Counted from the first letter of the stretch, positions 52,617 through 61,534 are shown. The stretch is DNA of 64,000 nucleotides from an uncultured Bacilli bacterium (GCA_934700895.1 CAKUXV010000002.1:62001-126000), one strand, 5' to 3'. Program-made: numbers and translations. The notes: generated by a model not told the origin, from the letters alone.

Positions 52617-53972
52617 ATGCTGGGAAAAAATAAAAAAGCAGACGCCGAAAAAGTCGAAGAAGTTGCTGCGAAGGAAGAAAAAGTCGTTGATCCTACGATG
52701 GGTTACGTTTCTCTTCGCCACATTGACAAGATTTATGACAACAACGTCCAAGCCGTTTTTGATTTCAATCTAGAAATCCAAAAGAAGGAATTTATTGTTT
52801 TCGTTGGTCCTTCCGGATGCGGGAAGTCCACGACGTTGCGCATGGTTGCTGGTTTGGAAGACATCAGTGCTGGCGACTTATATATCGATGGAGAATACGC
52901 TAACGACAAAACGCCGAAAGACCGTGATATTGCCATGGTCTTCCAGTCTTATGCGCTTTATCCGCACATGACCGTTTACAACAACATGGCTTTTGGGCTA
53001 AAAATCCGCCATTTTGCTAAGGAAGAAATTGATCGCCGCGTTCGCGATGCTGCCAAAATCCTTCAAATCGAAGAATATCTCGATCGCAAGCCCAAGGCTC
53101 TTTCCGGTGGCCAGAGACAGCGTGTAGCCTTAGGCCGCGCGATTGTTAGAAATGCCAAAGTCTTCTTGATGGATGAACCTCTTTCTAACCTCGATGCCAA
53201 GCTTCGCGTTCAAATGCGCAGCGAAATTATTAAGTTGCACAATACGTTAGGCGCTACAACGATTTATGTTACCCACGATCAAACGGAAGCCATGACGATG
53301 GCCGATCGCATTGTTGTCATGAAATTAGGCCGTATCCAACAAGTGGGTTCGCCGATTGAAATTTATAATCACCCTGCGAATAAATTCGTCGCAACCTTCA
53401 TCGGCTCTCCGTCGATGAATTTGTTCAAAGGCCGTTACGACAAAGGCGATATTGTCCTTCCCGGAGGTTATCGCGTCCATCTTTCCGCCGAAGCGGTTAA
53501 GGCTCATGAAGATTTCTATAAGAATGAGATGGAAACGACTTCCGCGGATATCGATACGTTGAATGCCTCCATCCCTGTTCCAGCCGAAGGCAAAGAACTT
53601 TCGAAAAAAGAAAAGGAAGAAGTGGAAAAAATCCAAAAGGAAATTGCAACGAAAACCGAAGATTTGGCCTTCTTTAAACAAGCTCTTCTTGGAGAACATG
53701 AAATTGATTTTGGCATGCGACCCGAAGATATCTTGGACGCGGATGACGAAGAAGTTTCTGCCAAAAAGATCGCCGAACCGTTTGAAGTCACCGTATCCGT
53801 CGCCGAACTCCTCGGCCACGAATACTATGTGCACTCCGACTTTGGCGGTATTGATATGGTAGCAAAGATTCCTTTGTCCCATGAGATCAAAGGCGGAGAC
53901 GTCATGCATCTTGGATTTGTTCTTTCGAAATCCCACATCTTCGATTCCAGAACGGAAAAGAGAATTTTCTAA
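52617..53972 (+). CDS. msmK: Carbohydrate ABC transporter ATPase (MsmK/UgpC type) with an inserted helical segment
   Basis: A 451-residue shared ATPase for sugar importers. After a charged N-terminal extension of about 30 residues, Walker A GPSGCGKST is near 73, signature LSGGQRQR near 165, Walker B VFLMDEPLSNLD near 182, and TOBE-type sequence (IDFGMRPEDI) near 360. Residues about 298-358 hold an extra Lys/Glu-rich, coiled-coil-like stretch inside the regulatory domain. GGAGG stands twelve bases before the ATG. No permease or binding protein gene is near, as usual for the shared ATPase MsmK. Confidence 0.9.
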   Translation: MLGKNKKADAEKVEEVAAKEEKVVDPTMGYVSLRHIDKIYDNNVQAVFDFNLEIQKKEFIVFVGPSGCGKSTTLRMVAGLEDISAGDLYIDGEYANDKTPKDRDIAMVFQSYALYPHMTVYNNMAFGLKIRHFAKEEIDRRVRDAAKILQIEEYLDRKPKALSGGQRQRVALGRAIVRNAKVFLMDEPLSNLDAKLRVQMRSEIIKLHNTLGATTIYVTHDQTEAMTMADRIVVMKLGRIQQVGSPIEIYNHPANKFVATFIGSPSMNLFKGRYDKGDIVLPGGYRVHLSAEAVKAHEDFYKNEMETTSADIDTLNASIPVPAEGKELSKKEKEEVEKIQKEIATKTEDLAFFKQALLGEHEIDFGMRPEDILDADDEEVSAKKIAEPFEVTVSVAELLGHEYYVHSDFGGIDMVAKIPLSHEIKGGDVMHLGFVLSKSHIFDSRTEKRIF

Positions 53973-53991
53973 GTTTTCGAAAAATCGATTG

Positions 53992-54021
53992 CCCCGGGCT
54001 TCGGCTCGGGGTTTTCTTTTT
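53992..54021 (+). terminator. Terminator of msmK
   Basis: CCCCGGGC / GCTCGGGG stem capped by a stable TTCG tetraloop, then TTTTCTTTTT. Confidence 0.92.
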
Positions 54022-54158
54022 CAAATGTAAAGGAATAAGCAAAAATCTAAGGAAACCAAAAACTATTTAAAAAAATATTGGCCGATGTTATTTGGTAAAA
54101 AGAGAAACTAATAAAAAACTTTCAAAAATTTTATGGCCTTTTTTACTCTAATATATAT
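54022..54158. other. AT-rich spacer preceding the RNA candidate
   Basis: No gene. TAATAT at 54149-54154 is a usable -10 placed seven to eight bases before the predicted RNA 5' end; the -35 is not convincing. Confidence 0.4.
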
Positions 54159-54338
54159 GTAGAACCCATGAAGGCCGAAATCGCAGCGGCCTTTCTACAA
54201 GGGGCCTCGCTTACGTTCTAGATTGTCGCAAGCAAAAAGCAGACGATTAATCTTTAAAAGGAGACGTCACTTTTAAAGGGCAGTCGCAATAGCGACGTAT
54301 ACCATCGCCTACTAGCTGAGGGCTGACATGGGGGCTAC
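54159..54338 (+). ncRNA. Candidate structured non-coding RNA of unassigned class
   Basis: About 180 bases enclosed by a long closing stem: GTAG plus CCCATG (54159-54170) pair with CATGGG plus CTAC (54327-54338). Inside are three more hairpins: AAGGCC / GGCCTT (54171-54193), CTTTAAAAG / CTTTTAAAG (54252-54278, nine perfect pairs) and GTCGC / GCGAC (54283-54296). A TAATAT -10 lies just upstream. It lacks the landmark sequences of RNase P, tmRNA, SRP RNA, glmS and the riboswitch classes I can recall. A 5' regulatory leader for the small gene downstream is the alternative. Confidence 0.55.
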
Positions 54339-54345
54339 ATCCAAA

Positions 54346-54408
54346 GGGAAGAAGGGGCGGACCTTTTATCCTTTGCCGACCACAATTCGTCTTTTCTTCC
54401 CGCATTTT
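54346..54408 (+). terminator. Possible terminator of the RNA candidate
   Basis: GGGAAGAA / TTCTTCCC stem with a long loop, then GCATTTTTA directly before the ribosome site of the next gene. Confidence 0.45.
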
Positions 54409-54423
54409 TATGAAAGGAGATTC

Positions 54424-54717
54424 ATGAAAAAAATAAAATTTACGCCAAAAACTTTCCGAGTTATTTGCCTTGTGGTGTTTTTGGCTATGACGGGGCTAAG
54501 CATCGCCATTCTTTTTGTTAAATCTAGCGACCAAAACAGCGTCGCGGCATTAAGCAACAAGATGGATTTGTGCTTGGCGTGCTTCATTGTTTTGGTGGCT
54601 TCGTATTTGTTTGCCATCGGCAATTATGTTGCAACATTAAGCGAACGCCTTGACATGGCTGAAGCAAAAGAAAAGGGCGAATTAGATTTCGCCCAAGAAC
54701 ACGACCAAGGACTCTGA
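54424..54717 (+). CDS. Small two-span membrane protein
   Basis: A 97-residue protein with a basic N terminus, two hydrophobic segments (about 12-32 and 48-70) and an acidic C-terminal tail with AEAKEKGELDFAQEHDQ. GAAAGGAGATTC gives a strong start at 54424; longer readings upstream run through the RNA candidate. No family is recognised. Its stop lies three bases from that of the convergent DUF523 gene. Confidence 0.65.
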   Translation: MKKIKFTPKTFRVICLVVFLAMTGLSIAILFVKSSDQNSVAALSNKMDLCLACFIVLVASYLFAIGNYVATLSERLDMAEAKEKGELDFAQEHDQGL

Positions 54718-54720
54718 TCG

Positions 54721-55818
54721 TTATTCGTCTTTCTTTTTCCAGTCCTTGTCCTTACGAGGGGCACGAGGCTTATCGCTGCGGAAGGAGCGGGTTTGGCGTC
54801 GTTCGCCAGACTCGTAAGGCTTTCTTTTGCCAAATGATTTCCTACGTTCTCCATCTCTTTTGAAATCGCTATAAAGCTTTCTTTCTTTTCTTTCGTAGTT
54901 ATCTCCATCGTGTTTAGGGCGATAAGAACGGGGGGAATCGGAATAAGACTTACGACCGTCACGTCTGCCGTAAGAATCGCTCTTGCGGTTGAATTCGCGA
55001 CGCGGTTTTCTGAAGGTGCGTTTTTCTTCGCCCTCAGGATTGCTGGAATGGAGGGATTGAGGATTATCTTTTCGGAAATCGGAATGCTCCCCTTCGTTTC
55101 GACGGAAGGACCTCCGTTCGCCATCGCCACGTCGGAACGGGCGTCGTTCGCCACCGTCTCGGTAAAAACGATGCTCACCGTCTTCGTGACGGTAGGAACG
55201 GCGTTCCCCTTTCTCCGGACGGTTAGTTTCTCCATCGAATGATTTGTCTTTGCCAAACCCTTTTTCCTTGAAGCGGCTTCGATCCGAATTTTGATCGAAT
55301 GGACGAGATGGAACTGGCTTACCTAGATCCGCTTGTTTCTCCATTTCGATTTTCAAAGCGGTCTTTCCTGCCTTTTCCTTGCAGTCTGTCAGGAATGTTG
55401 GCAATTCCTCTTCGGAGATGACGCGTATTCCTTTTGACTTCAACAGGTTTGTGGTGATGCCGGATCCAACAATTGTTGTTGAATTAAAATGGCCATTGTA
55501 AATATGGTGGACGCCACAAGAAGGGCTATTCTCTTTCATGACTGCTATTTTGATTCCTAAAAAGGAGCATAATGCCAAGGCTTTTTCGGCGCCACTATTG
55601 CAAAAACGAGTAATGTCTTTTCCCTTTTTTGTTTTTACGGCGTCGTGAAAAATTTCGCCAGGTTCACGCGGGACGGGCAATCCGCCCTCCATCTCGGGAC
55701 AAAAGGGGACGAGGTCATAATATTGGTTTAATTCAGACACAAGTTCGTTGCGACAATTACCGCCATCGAATCGGGTGTTGTCGCCGACGAGGCACGCAGA
55801 AATTAAGATTTTTTCCAT
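54721..55818 (-). CDS. DUF523 protein fused to an Arg-rich repetitive tail
   Basis: Residues 1-147 are DUF523: ISACLVGDNTRFDGG, FCPEMEGGLPVPREP and KENSPSCGVHHIYNGHF carry the conserved Cys and Asp residues. Residues about 160-365 are an extremely charged, low-complexity tail. At 204-249 it contains five imperfect copies of a nine-to-ten-residue unit, GERR-x-(F/Y)-R-x-x-x, and it continues Arg/Ser/Lys/Asp-rich to the end. Such tails resemble RNA-binding disordered regions. DUF523 proteins usually stop near residue 150, so the tail more than doubles the length. A minus-strand TAGAAT ends nine bases before the ATG. Confidence 0.8.
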   Translation of the reverse strand: MEKILISACLVGDNTRFDGGNCRNELVSELNQYYDLVPFCPEMEGGLPVPREPGEIFHDAVKTKKGKDITRFCNSGAEKALALCSFLGIKIAVMKENSPSCGVHHIYNGHFNSTTIVGSGITTNLLKSKGIRVISEEELPTFLTDCKEKAGKTALKIEMEKQADLGKPVPSRPFDQNSDRSRFKEKGFGKDKSFDGETNRPEKGERRSYRHEDGEHRFYRDGGERRPFRRGDGERRSFRRNEGEHSDFRKDNPQSLHSSNPEGEEKRTFRKPRREFNRKSDSYGRRDGRKSYSDSPRSYRPKHDGDNYERKERKLYSDFKRDGERRKSFGKRKPYESGERRQTRSFRSDKPRAPRKDKDWKKKDE

Positions 55819-55863
55819 AGCCTTGGTATTCTATTCTTATTTATGATTCAAGAAAACAAGAAG

Positions 55864-55869
55864 TATAAT
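55864..55869 (+). promoter_or_regulatory. -10 element almost touching a start codon
   Basis: TATAAT ends seven bases before the ATG at 55877, predicting transcription from the start codon itself. Another ATG (55868) overlaps the hexamer and is unlikely to be used. Confidence 0.5.
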
Positions 55870-55876
55870 GCATTTC

Positions 55877-56509
55877 ATGACTGAAGAAATTCTGATCCCC
55901 TTTGACGATGAACAGGTTAAGGTTAAGCTTCGGTTTCACCAGACGCGCCATGTGACTATGCGCAAACTGTCGTCGGGAGGTTATTCCTTGTCGATGCCAA
56001 CCTATTACCGGCGATATAGTCAAAGCAAAATTCAAACCATCGCCCTTAGCCTTTTGGAGAAATTTAAAACGTTTTACGAAAAAAACAGAGCAAAGTATCA
56101 CGGAGAGAAAAACTGGGGAGAAGATTATTGCTTTCTTTTTGGGGAAAAGGTCGAAGGAGATTTTTCTAGAAAGGAAAAGGTCTTGGCGTTCTTGAATAAC
56201 CATGCATTGCCTTACATAAAAGAACGCGTTGCCCATTATGAAGGAATGATGGGTATATCGAAACCATATAATGTTCGCGTTCGAGATATGGAGACTCGCT
56301 ATGGTTCCAATTCCGCCAAAACTCATGCATTGTCGTTTGCTCTCTCCCTGATTTGCTATTCTCCTGATATTATTGATTCGGTTGTTGTTCATGAGTTAGC
56401 TCATTATTTTGAACCCAACCATTCGAAGAGGTTTTATGCTGTCGTATATCGGTACGACCCCGATTATCAAGTATCTCGAAGAAAATTAATTAAGGAAATT
56501 CATAAATAA
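55877..56509 (+). CDS. YgjP-like (DUF45/SprT-type) metallopeptidase
   Basis: A 210-residue protein with a zinc site HELAHYFEPNHSKRF near residue 178 (HExxH plus a later His) and the preceding RYGSNSAKTHALSFAL typical of YgjP/DUF45 proteins. The N terminus has FHQTRHVTMRKLSSGGYSLSMP, also typical. Role is poorly known; often genetically linked to DNA or RNA metabolism. Start taken at the second ATG. The stop TAA overlaps the next start. Confidence 0.8.
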   Translation: MTEEILIPFDDEQVKVKLRFHQTRHVTMRKLSSGGYSLSMPTYYRRYSQSKIQTIALSLLEKFKTFYEKNRAKYHGEKNWGEDYCFLFGEKVEGDFSRKEKVLAFLNNHALPYIKERVAHYEGMMGISKPYNVRVRDMETRYGSNSAKTHALSFALSLICYSPDIIDSVVVHELAHYFEPNHSKRFYAVVYRYDPDYQVSRRKLIKEIHK

Positions 56510-57240
56510 TGGATCGTATTGAAAGTCGCAATAACCCGCGGGTAAAGAACGCTATTGATACAAGAACAAAACCTTCTAAAAACGCTTTTTTGGTCGAAGG
56601 GTTTCACGTTGTTGAAATGGCGAATGCGGCATCTTGCCTTGACGAAGTCTTCTCAAGAGAACCCTATTCAGCTCCCGGCGTAATCGTTCATCAATGCCCG
56701 ATGTCCATTGTTGATAAGATTTCGAGCAACAAATCTCCGGAAGGAATTGTTGGGGTTGCCCATTATAAAGACCCCAATCCTGGTTTGAACTCGGATCGTG
56801 TTTTAGTGTTGGATCGTGTTCAAGATCCCGGGAATATGGGAACTCTATTACGAACCGCGCTCGCCTTCGGCTACAAGGATATTTTTCTGCTCCCCGGGTG
56901 CTGCTCGCCTTTTAACGGCAAGGTTGTGGCGGGGACACAGGGCGCTATATTTGAACTTTCTTTGCACTTCCCCGGGAATGAGCAAGAAGCGGTTTCAATT
57001 CTTCGTCGGGCAGGGTATAAGTTGGTGGGATCAGCCCTTCGGAATTCCATTGCATTAAGCGATTTGAAAATGATCGCTGCCAAGTTTGCTTTGGTACTGG
57101 GGAATGAAGGGCGCGGGATGACCGAAACCTTGATTTCCCAATGTGATCAAATTGTGAAAATTGAAATGTCCGGGATTGATTCCCTTAATGTAGGAATCGC
57201 CGGGGGAATCTTAATGTATAACCTTAAAAATAAGGTTTGA
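56509..57240 (+). CDS. SpoU/TrmH-family RNA 2'-O-methyltransferase
   Basis: A 243-residue SPOUT enzyme methylating a ribose in rRNA or tRNA. The N terminus IESRNNPRVKNAIDTRTKPSKNAFLVEG is the substrate-binding domain of the SpoU family; motif 1 DRVQDPGNMGTLLRTA near residue 102, motif 2 LVLGNEGRGM near 195 and motif 3 MSGIDSLNVGIAGGILMY near 222 form the knotted SAM site. It lies directly upstream of the pheST T-box, as the RlmB-like ysgA does next to pheS in Bacillus. Confidence 0.9.
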   Translation: MDRIESRNNPRVKNAIDTRTKPSKNAFLVEGFHVVEMANAASCLDEVFSREPYSAPGVIVHQCPMSIVDKISSNKSPEGIVGVAHYKDPNPGLNSDRVLVLDRVQDPGNMGTLLRTALAFGYKDIFLLPGCCSPFNGKVVAGTQGAIFELSLHFPGNEQEAVSILRRAGYKLVGSALRNSIALSDLKMIAAKFALVLGNEGRGMTETLISQCDQIVKIEMSGIDSLNVGIAGGILMYNLKNKV

Positions 57241-57297
57241 ATTTTTTAGGGTTGTCCTTTATGCCTTCAACGCCCCTTTTCAACAAGTGACCAAAGG

Positions 57298-57507
57298 TAT
57301 AAAATGAGCCTCGTTCGTTGAAGAGAAGTAGTAACGGGCAAATTTCCTGACAAAGAGAAGATGGTCATGACTGAGAACCGTCGGACGGAAATCCGCGAAT
57401 TCACCTCCGAGAACGCCGAGAGGCCGCCCCGCGTTATAGGGAATAGAGCGCAAAAAAGCGAATTAGGATGGTACCACGGGATTTCTCGTTCCTTGAACCA
57501 TCTTTTT
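57298..57507 (+). promoter_or_regulatory. T-box riboswitch (Phe) controlling pheST
   Basis: TATAAA (57298-57303) is a likely -10. Stem I contains the AGTA-type GA motif and the specifier TTC (57344-57346), a Phe codon. The T-box itself, AGGATGGTACCACG, spans 57465-57478 and can pair with the tRNA 3' end. The terminator pairs GATGGT (57467-57472) with ACCATC (57497-57502) before TTTTT. Uncharged tRNA-Phe should favour readthrough into pheS. Confidence 0.9.
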
Positions 57508-57523
57508 ATTTAGAGGAGCTTAT

Positions 57524-58570
57524 ATGGATTTCATTGAACGGTGTAAACAAATTATAGAAAAAGCTACGCAAGCGATTGCAACGATTGATAATGAGGAACA
57601 ACTGGTCGGGTTTTATAACGAATTCCTTAGCAAGAAAGGCTGCGTTTGCGGATTGCTGAGCGAGATGCGCAACGTGCCTAAGGAAGAAAAGGCTGCATGT
57701 GGAAAAATGGCCAACGAGGCTCGTTCGAAAGTCAATGAACTCTTCGAACAGAAAAAGAGCAAAATCGAAGAGGAAGCCCTCAATGAAAAATTGCTTTCCG
57801 AGTCTATTGATATTACGCTTCCTGGCCGCGCGGTTAAGCCTGGAAAAATCAACCCATATTATTTAATCGTTGATGAGGTGACCGATATTTTCCTCAATAT
57901 GGGATATGAAGTTGCCGAAGGCCGAGACGTAGAAAGTGATTACTTTAATTTTGAATTGCTCAATGTGCCAAAGGATCATCCTTCGAGGGATATGCAGGAT
58001 ACCTTTTATATCGAGGGAGAGGGCGATCGTCTCCTAAGAACCCAAACCTCAGCCGCACAAGCACATGCCATGTTGGAAAGACAACCCAAAACGCCGATTA
58101 AGTTGATTTGCCCTGGCAAAGCCTATCGGCGCGATGACGATGATATGACTCACAGCCATCAATTTGCTCAAATCGAAGGCTTGGTCGTTGATCGCAATAT
58201 TTCCATCGCGAACTTGAAAGCCACGTTGGAGCTTTTCGTCCGCAAAATGTTTGGTGAAAAACGAGAGATTCGTTTGCGCTCCAGCTATTTCCCGTTCACG
58301 GAGCCGAGCGTTGAAGTTGATGTCTCCTGTTTTAACTGCGGCGGAAAGGGATGCGCACTTTGCAAAGGTACTGGCTGGATAGAAATTTTAGGCGCTGGCA
58401 TGGTCAACCCTAAGGTTTTGGAAATGTGCGGCTACGATTCTGAAGTTTGGTCGGGCTTTGCATTTGGCGTTGGCGTGGAACGCGTGGCCATGCTTCGTTA
58501 TGGAATCGACGATATCCGTAGAATTTATTCTAACGATGCCCGCTTCCTAAATACGTTTATGAATAAGTGA
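57524..58570 (+). CDS. pheS: Phenylalanyl-tRNA synthetase alpha subunit
   Basis: A 348-residue class II synthetase subunit. An N-terminal coiled coil (residues 1-95) is followed by the catalytic domain: HPSRDMQDTFY near 154, motif 2 RRDDDDMTHSHQFAQIEG near 203 and motif 3 GFGVGVERVAMLRYGI near 322. A Cys-rich CFNCGGKGCALC stretch lies near 270. TAGAGGAG gives the start. Expression is set by the upstream T-box, and pheT follows ten bases later. Confidence 0.97.
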   Translation: MDFIERCKQIIEKATQAIATIDNEEQLVGFYNEFLSKKGCVCGLLSEMRNVPKEEKAACGKMANEARSKVNELFEQKKSKIEEEALNEKLLSESIDITLPGRAVKPGKINPYYLIVDEVTDIFLNMGYEVAEGRDVESDYFNFELLNVPKDHPSRDMQDTFYIEGEGDRLLRTQTSAAQAHAMLERQPKTPIKLICPGKAYRRDDDDMTHSHQFAQIEGLVVDRNISIANLKATLELFVRKMFGEKREIRLRSSYFPFTEPSVEVDVSCFNCGGKGCALCKGTGWIEILGAGMVNPKVLEMCGYDSEVWSGFAFGVGVERVAMLRYGIDDIRRIYSNDARFLNTFMNK

Positions 58571-58579
58571 GGTTTCAAG

Positions 58580-60970
58580 ATGAAAGTTTCGTATCGTTAT
58601 CTTCTTAACCATGTTGATCTGGATGGCGTAAGTCCAGAAGAGATTGCTGACAAATTGACGTTTGCTGGCGCAGAGGTGGAGGAGCTTTCCCCTTTGGCGT
58701 CAGGCACAAATTTGGTGATCGGGGAAATTTTATCCTGCATTCCTCACCCGGATTCCGACCATTTGCACATTTTGCAAGTTGATGAAGGGGCCAGGCATGG
58801 GGTGCACCAAATAGTATGTGGCGCCCCCAACGCCAGAACCGGCTTAAAGGTGATTGTGGCTCGCAATGGAGCAAAACTCCCTGGTGGCGAAATTCGTCCC
58901 TCGAAAATTCGTGGAGTTGATAGCGATGGGATGTGCTGTTCTCTTCTTGAATTGGGAGTTGACAAGAAATTCCTAACCGAGCAACAAACAAGTGGAATTG
59001 AAGAACTTCCCGCGGATGCGCCCGTTGGCGAAGAGGACGTTTTGGGCTATTTAAGTCTCGATGATGTCGCCATCGATTTGGATATTTTGCCTAACCGCCC
59101 CGATTTATATTCCTATGAAAACGTTGCAAAAGAAGTGGCTTGCCTTTTCGATAAAGCCGCTCGTTTCCAGAAAATTGATCCATTAGAATCTTCCCCCATT
59201 GATTTTATGTGCAGTTCGGAAACGTCGAAGTGCCAAATTTTTACTGGACGCGTTTACAACGATGTTTCCGTTTCTAATTCCTCTAAAGAGTTGAAAGAAC
59301 TTCTTGCGGTCGCAGGGATTCGTTCCATTAACAACATCGTTGATTTAGGGAATTATATTATGCTCCTTACCGGGCAGCCCCTGAATATGTACGATGCGGA
59401 CAAACTGCCAAAAAATGAGTTAATTGTTCGCGACGATTTCGAAGGGGATTTTGTCGCGATGGATGGCAATACGTATCGTTTGGAAAAAGGCGATTTGGTT
59501 GTTACTTCCGACGGCCAACCGATGTGCTTGGCTGGCATAATGACAGCAGATGCGTGCAGGGTAAGCGATACAACCAAAAATATCGTTGTTGAAGCGGCAT
59601 ATTTTGATTATGCTTCGATTCGCAGGACGTCCAATCGTCTTGGCTTGTTCAGCGATTCTTCTTCCAGATTTTGCAAGGGCGTGAACCCCGATCAAATGGA
59701 AGAAGTCCAAGACAAAACGGGAATTGCGATAAAAAAATTCGCTGGTGCTGAGCGTTGCAGTATTGCGAAATCGTATGATGTTTTTCCTCATGCCGTGAAA
59801 ACCATTCCATTATCCTTTGATTATATTAATGGCAGACTTGGCACAAACTTTTCTCAAGAGTTGATTTTGAGCACCTTGCGTCGCGATCATTTCGAGATTT
59901 TAGAAAGCGACGAAACGAGCTTTGTGGTCAAGGTTCCTTCTTATCGCATCGATATTGACGGGAAGGCGGATTTGTCGGAAGAAATTATTCGCATTTTAGG
60001 CTACGACAATGTTCAAAGCGTTCTTCCTACAACGAAACTTGCTCTTAACGGATTGACGGATCATCAAGAAAAAGAGCGTCAAATTCGACGGTTCCTTCTT
60101 GCAAATGGTCTTGACCAAATCCTTTCCTACACGTTGATTTCCTCTGAGGAAAACCAAAAATTTGCCTATTTGAATCACGCAAAGCCTTACGTTCTGAAAA
60201 ATCCGATGACGGTAGATCGCGCCGAGGTTCGCACGAATTTAACTCACAGCGTTTTAAAAACCGCTTCTTATAATGCGGCGCGGCAAAATAAGGACCTTGC
60301 ATTGTTTGAAATTAGCGACATTGACGCGATTGGGTATGCTGGGAAAATGCTTTCGATCGTTTTGACCGGAAACGAGAAAATCCAAGAAGGCATCGCGGAA
60401 CGCCCTTATGATTTTTATGATGTCAAAGGTATTTTTGAAAATTTAATGGCCATCTTAGGCATTGCAAAAAATAGATATTCCATTAAGAAATGGTCCTTCT
60501 CTAACAAAGAAATGCATCCCGGAAGAAGTGCTGAAATCTATATTGGGAAAAAGCTTGTTGGTTTCTTTGGCGAATTGCATCCTGTCGCTCTCAAGGCATA
60601 CGGATTGAAGAACGCTTCCGTTCTAGAGCTTGATTTAACTTCCGCTTTTGAAGTGCGAGTCGGAAATGTTAAAGCATCAATCCCCTCGAGATTCCCCTCC
60701 GTATTCCGCGACCTTGCATTTGTTGTTGATGAGGGCATTCCCTATGAAGATTTACGCAAAGAAGCGTTGAAGTCTTCTGCACTGATTAAAAACGTTGAGG
60801 TATTTGACGTTTATCGTGGCGCGGGTGTCGGCGATGGCAAGAAGTCCATGGCATTCTCTCTTACTTTCTCCAAGGAAGACGCAACTCTTAAGGATGAGGA
60901 AGTAAACGATGCTTTTCAAAAGGTTATTACCTCGCTTAGAGCCAAATTTAAGGCGGAAATTCGTGAATGA
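58580..60970 (+). CDS. pheT: Phenylalanyl-tRNA synthetase beta subunit
   Basis: A 796-residue partner of PheS. Residues 40-150 form the tRNA-binding OB domain (HPDSDHLHILQVDEG), B3/B4 editing sequence lies about 200-370, the B5 domain about 400-470, the catalytic-like core follows, and the FDX-ACB domain (RFPSVFRDLAFVVDE) ends the protein. Editing of Tyr-tRNA-Phe is expected. The stop overlaps the DUF177 start by four bases. Confidence 0.96.
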   Translation: MKVSYRYLLNHVDLDGVSPEEIADKLTFAGAEVEELSPLASGTNLVIGEILSCIPHPDSDHLHILQVDEGARHGVHQIVCGAPNARTGLKVIVARNGAKLPGGEIRPSKIRGVDSDGMCCSLLELGVDKKFLTEQQTSGIEELPADAPVGEEDVLGYLSLDDVAIDLDILPNRPDLYSYENVAKEVACLFDKAARFQKIDPLESSPIDFMCSSETSKCQIFTGRVYNDVSVSNSSKELKELLAVAGIRSINNIVDLGNYIMLLTGQPLNMYDADKLPKNELIVRDDFEGDFVAMDGNTYRLEKGDLVVTSDGQPMCLAGIMTADACRVSDTTKNIVVEAAYFDYASIRRTSNRLGLFSDSSSRFCKGVNPDQMEEVQDKTGIAIKKFAGAERCSIAKSYDVFPHAVKTIPLSFDYINGRLGTNFSQELILSTLRRDHFEILESDETSFVVKVPSYRIDIDGKADLSEEIIRILGYDNVQSVLPTTKLALNGLTDHQEKERQIRRFLLANGLDQILSYTLISSEENQKFAYLNHAKPYVLKNPMTVDRAEVRTNLTHSVLKTASYNAARQNKDLALFEISDIDAIGYAGKMLSIVLTGNEKIQEGIAERPYDFYDVKGIFENLMAILGIAKNRYSIKKWSFSNKEMHPGRSAEIYIGKKLVGFFGELHPVALKAYGLKNASVLELDLTSAFEVRVGNVKASIPSRFPSVFRDLAFVVDEGIPYEDLRKEALKSSALIKNVEVFDVYRGAGVGDGKKSMAFSLTFSKEDATLKDEEVNDAFQKVITSLRAKFKAEIRE

Positions 60971-61452
60971 AAATTTTTCGATCCAGTATTCTGCCAAATC
61001 GGCCTCTAGAAGTTTCGGAACAACTCCCGGATTTTGAAGGCGATTCTATCCCCTCGGGACTTCCGCTAATTAAAATTTCATCACCAAAAATTACGGGGGA
61101 ATTTTTCAAGGACGGTGACTTTCTTGCTTTTGATGGCAGGGTTGAAGCCGTTTTGACACTACGGGATGCGAGGACTGATGAAACTTTCAAAGAACCGTGC
61201 TCGGTAGACGAGATTATTAATATTTATGATGAAAATCAGGACTCGGATGATTTTGGGTATGTGTTTCCTGGCAGCTCGTTTGAATTAAAAGATTTTGTCC
61301 GTTCCGTTTTGATTAGCGAGGTTCCTTTAAAACCGCTGAAAGAAGGATCAACTCTTCCAAAGAGCGATGAAAATGTGCGGGTTTATTCCGACGAAGATAT
61401 TCAATCTGAAACGTCGCCATTCGATTCGTTGAGTTCCCTTTTCGAAGATTAA
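60967..61452 (+). CDS. DUF177/YceD-like protein
   Basis: A 161-residue acidic protein. The order of a beta-rich middle with ISSPKITGEFFKDGDFLAFDGRVEAVLTLRDART, then acidic loops and a hydrophobic FELKDFVRSVLISEVPLKP, fits the DUF177 pattern linked to 23S rRNA maturation. The pair of Cys usually seen near the centre is reduced to one. In most Firmicutes rpmF follows; here a terminator and then mraZ follow, with no L32 gene. Its start overlaps pheT. Confidence 0.65.
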   Translation: MKIFRSSILPNRPLEVSEQLPDFEGDSIPSGLPLIKISSPKITGEFFKDGDFLAFDGRVEAVLTLRDARTDETFKEPCSVDEIINIYDENQDSDDFGYVFPGSSFELKDFVRSVLISEVPLKPLKEGSTLPKSDENVRVYSDEDIQSETSPFDSLSSLFED

Positions 61453-61463
61453 ATCAAACGTAT

Positions 61464-61500
61464 AAAAAACGGGGAGAAAAATCTTTCCGTTTTTTATTTT
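61464..61500 (+). terminator. Terminator of the pheST operon
   Basis: AAAAAACGG / CCGTTTTTT stem and T-rich tail. Confidence 0.85.
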
Positions 61501-61505
61501 TTCTA

Positions 61506-61534
61506 TTGCCTTGTTAAAAACTCTCGCTTATCAT
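61506..61534 (+). promoter_or_regulatory. Promoter of the mraZ-rsmH operon
   Basis: TTGCCT, 17 bases, TATCAT, about 20 bases before the mraZ start. Confidence 0.6.

Noticed and set aside
54159..54338. 6S RNA, RNase P RNA or tmRNA for the structured region
   Set aside because: 6S is a rod with one central bubble, but this region has several independent hairpins. RNase P and tmRNA conserved boxes and the tmRNA acceptor end were not found.
54900..55260. Open frame on the plus strand across the Arg-rich tail
   Set aside because: It is the mirror of the repetitive tail; the minus strand has the DUF523 domain in continuous frame.
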